Shown here: positions 6,593 through 6,694 of the stretch, one piece after another
How the letters are laid out: every line of letters begins with the position of its first letter
Position numbering within the stretch: position 1 is the stretch's first letter
Assembly (NCBI GenBank): GCA_900548415.1
Contig: URKO01000068.1
Location: 1-6,694, forward strand
Reading direction: 5' to 3'
Length of the DNA stretch: 6,694 bases
Source: an uncultured Porphyromonas sp.
GTDB lineage: Bacteria > Bacteroidota > Bacteroidia > Bacteroidales > Porphyromonadaceae
Notes under the pieces: model-generated
The model's database searches: none
The model's input: the letters and a program-made list of their open reading frames with translations, nothing else
What the model was told of the DNA's origin: nothing
Program-made: the position numbers and the translations under genes

Positions 6593-6694
6593 TCAAAAGC
6601 CTAACCGAGCCGAAAACGATCCCGACCCGCAGGAAAAATTGCGGGAGCGACCACCCAAAACCCTGCCGAGCTTCCCGGAAATGCCGGAAAAATA
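6593..6694. other. GC-rich non-coding stretch with short repeats, function unknown
   Basis: No convincing gene is visible. Composition changes sharply from the AT-rich promoter to GC-rich DNA broken by short A runs. A 6-bp inverted repeat, CCCGCA (6626-6631) with TGCGGG (6640-6645), leaves an 8-nt loop and is not followed by a clear T tract. CCGGAAA occurs twice (6675-6681 and 6684-6690), and CCGAGC twice (6605-6610 and 6666-6671). Several frames stay open to the window edge but show no recognisable protein. It may be part of a dispersed repeat or the edge of a neighbouring element. Confidence 0.4.

Noticed and set aside
6626..6645. Inverted repeat CCCGCA/TGCGGG as a terminator of a neighbouring gene
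   Set aside because: The stem is only 6 bp and neither strand has a continuous T tract directly after it.

Overview
This window holds one complete, intact tripartite efflux operon of the RND type with its own TetR-family regulator, all four genes on the minus strand. The likely host is a Bacteroidota species, probably Porphyromonas or a close relative. The reasons are protein character, a TAnnTTTG-type -7 promoter box (TACATTTG), no Shine-Dalgarno sequence before any of the four genes, and moderately GC-rich coding sequence beside AT-rich intergenic DNA. The genus is inference; no search was possible.

Layout in transcription order, right to left: a GC-rich non-coding stretch of unknown role (about 6593-6694); a promoter (-7 box 6525-6532) overlapped by a perfect 9-bp inverted repeat (6531-6556) that is the best candidate operator; tetR-like regulator (6463-5882); TolC-like outer-membrane channel (5865-4483); HlyD/AcrA-like periplasmic adaptor (4449-3388); AcrB-like RND permease (3371-264); a 17-bp tandem repeat that starts over the permease stop codon (271-224); a strong leftward Rho-independent terminator (205-164); and, beyond it, a 22-bp tandem array of palindromes at the left edge (about 6-120).

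Gaps between genes are 16, 33 and 16 nt and no internal promoter or terminator is visible, so the four genes are probably one autoregulated transcript. The regulator would repress the single promoter and thereby itself and the pump; a ligand, probably a pump substrate, would relieve this. The permease keeps all proton-relay residues of the hydrophobe/drug (HAE-type) RND pumps, the adaptor bridges it to the channel, and the channel crosses the outer membrane. The channel-adaptor-permease order is the one implied by the name of the Porphyromonas gingivalis XepCAB xenobiotic pump.

The proteins look like ordinary family members, and I see no new protein system. The most interesting signals are non-coding: the 22-bp palindrome array with paired base changes at the left edge, the operator-promoter overlap, and the 3'-UTR repeat that seems to have grown out of the end of the permease gene.
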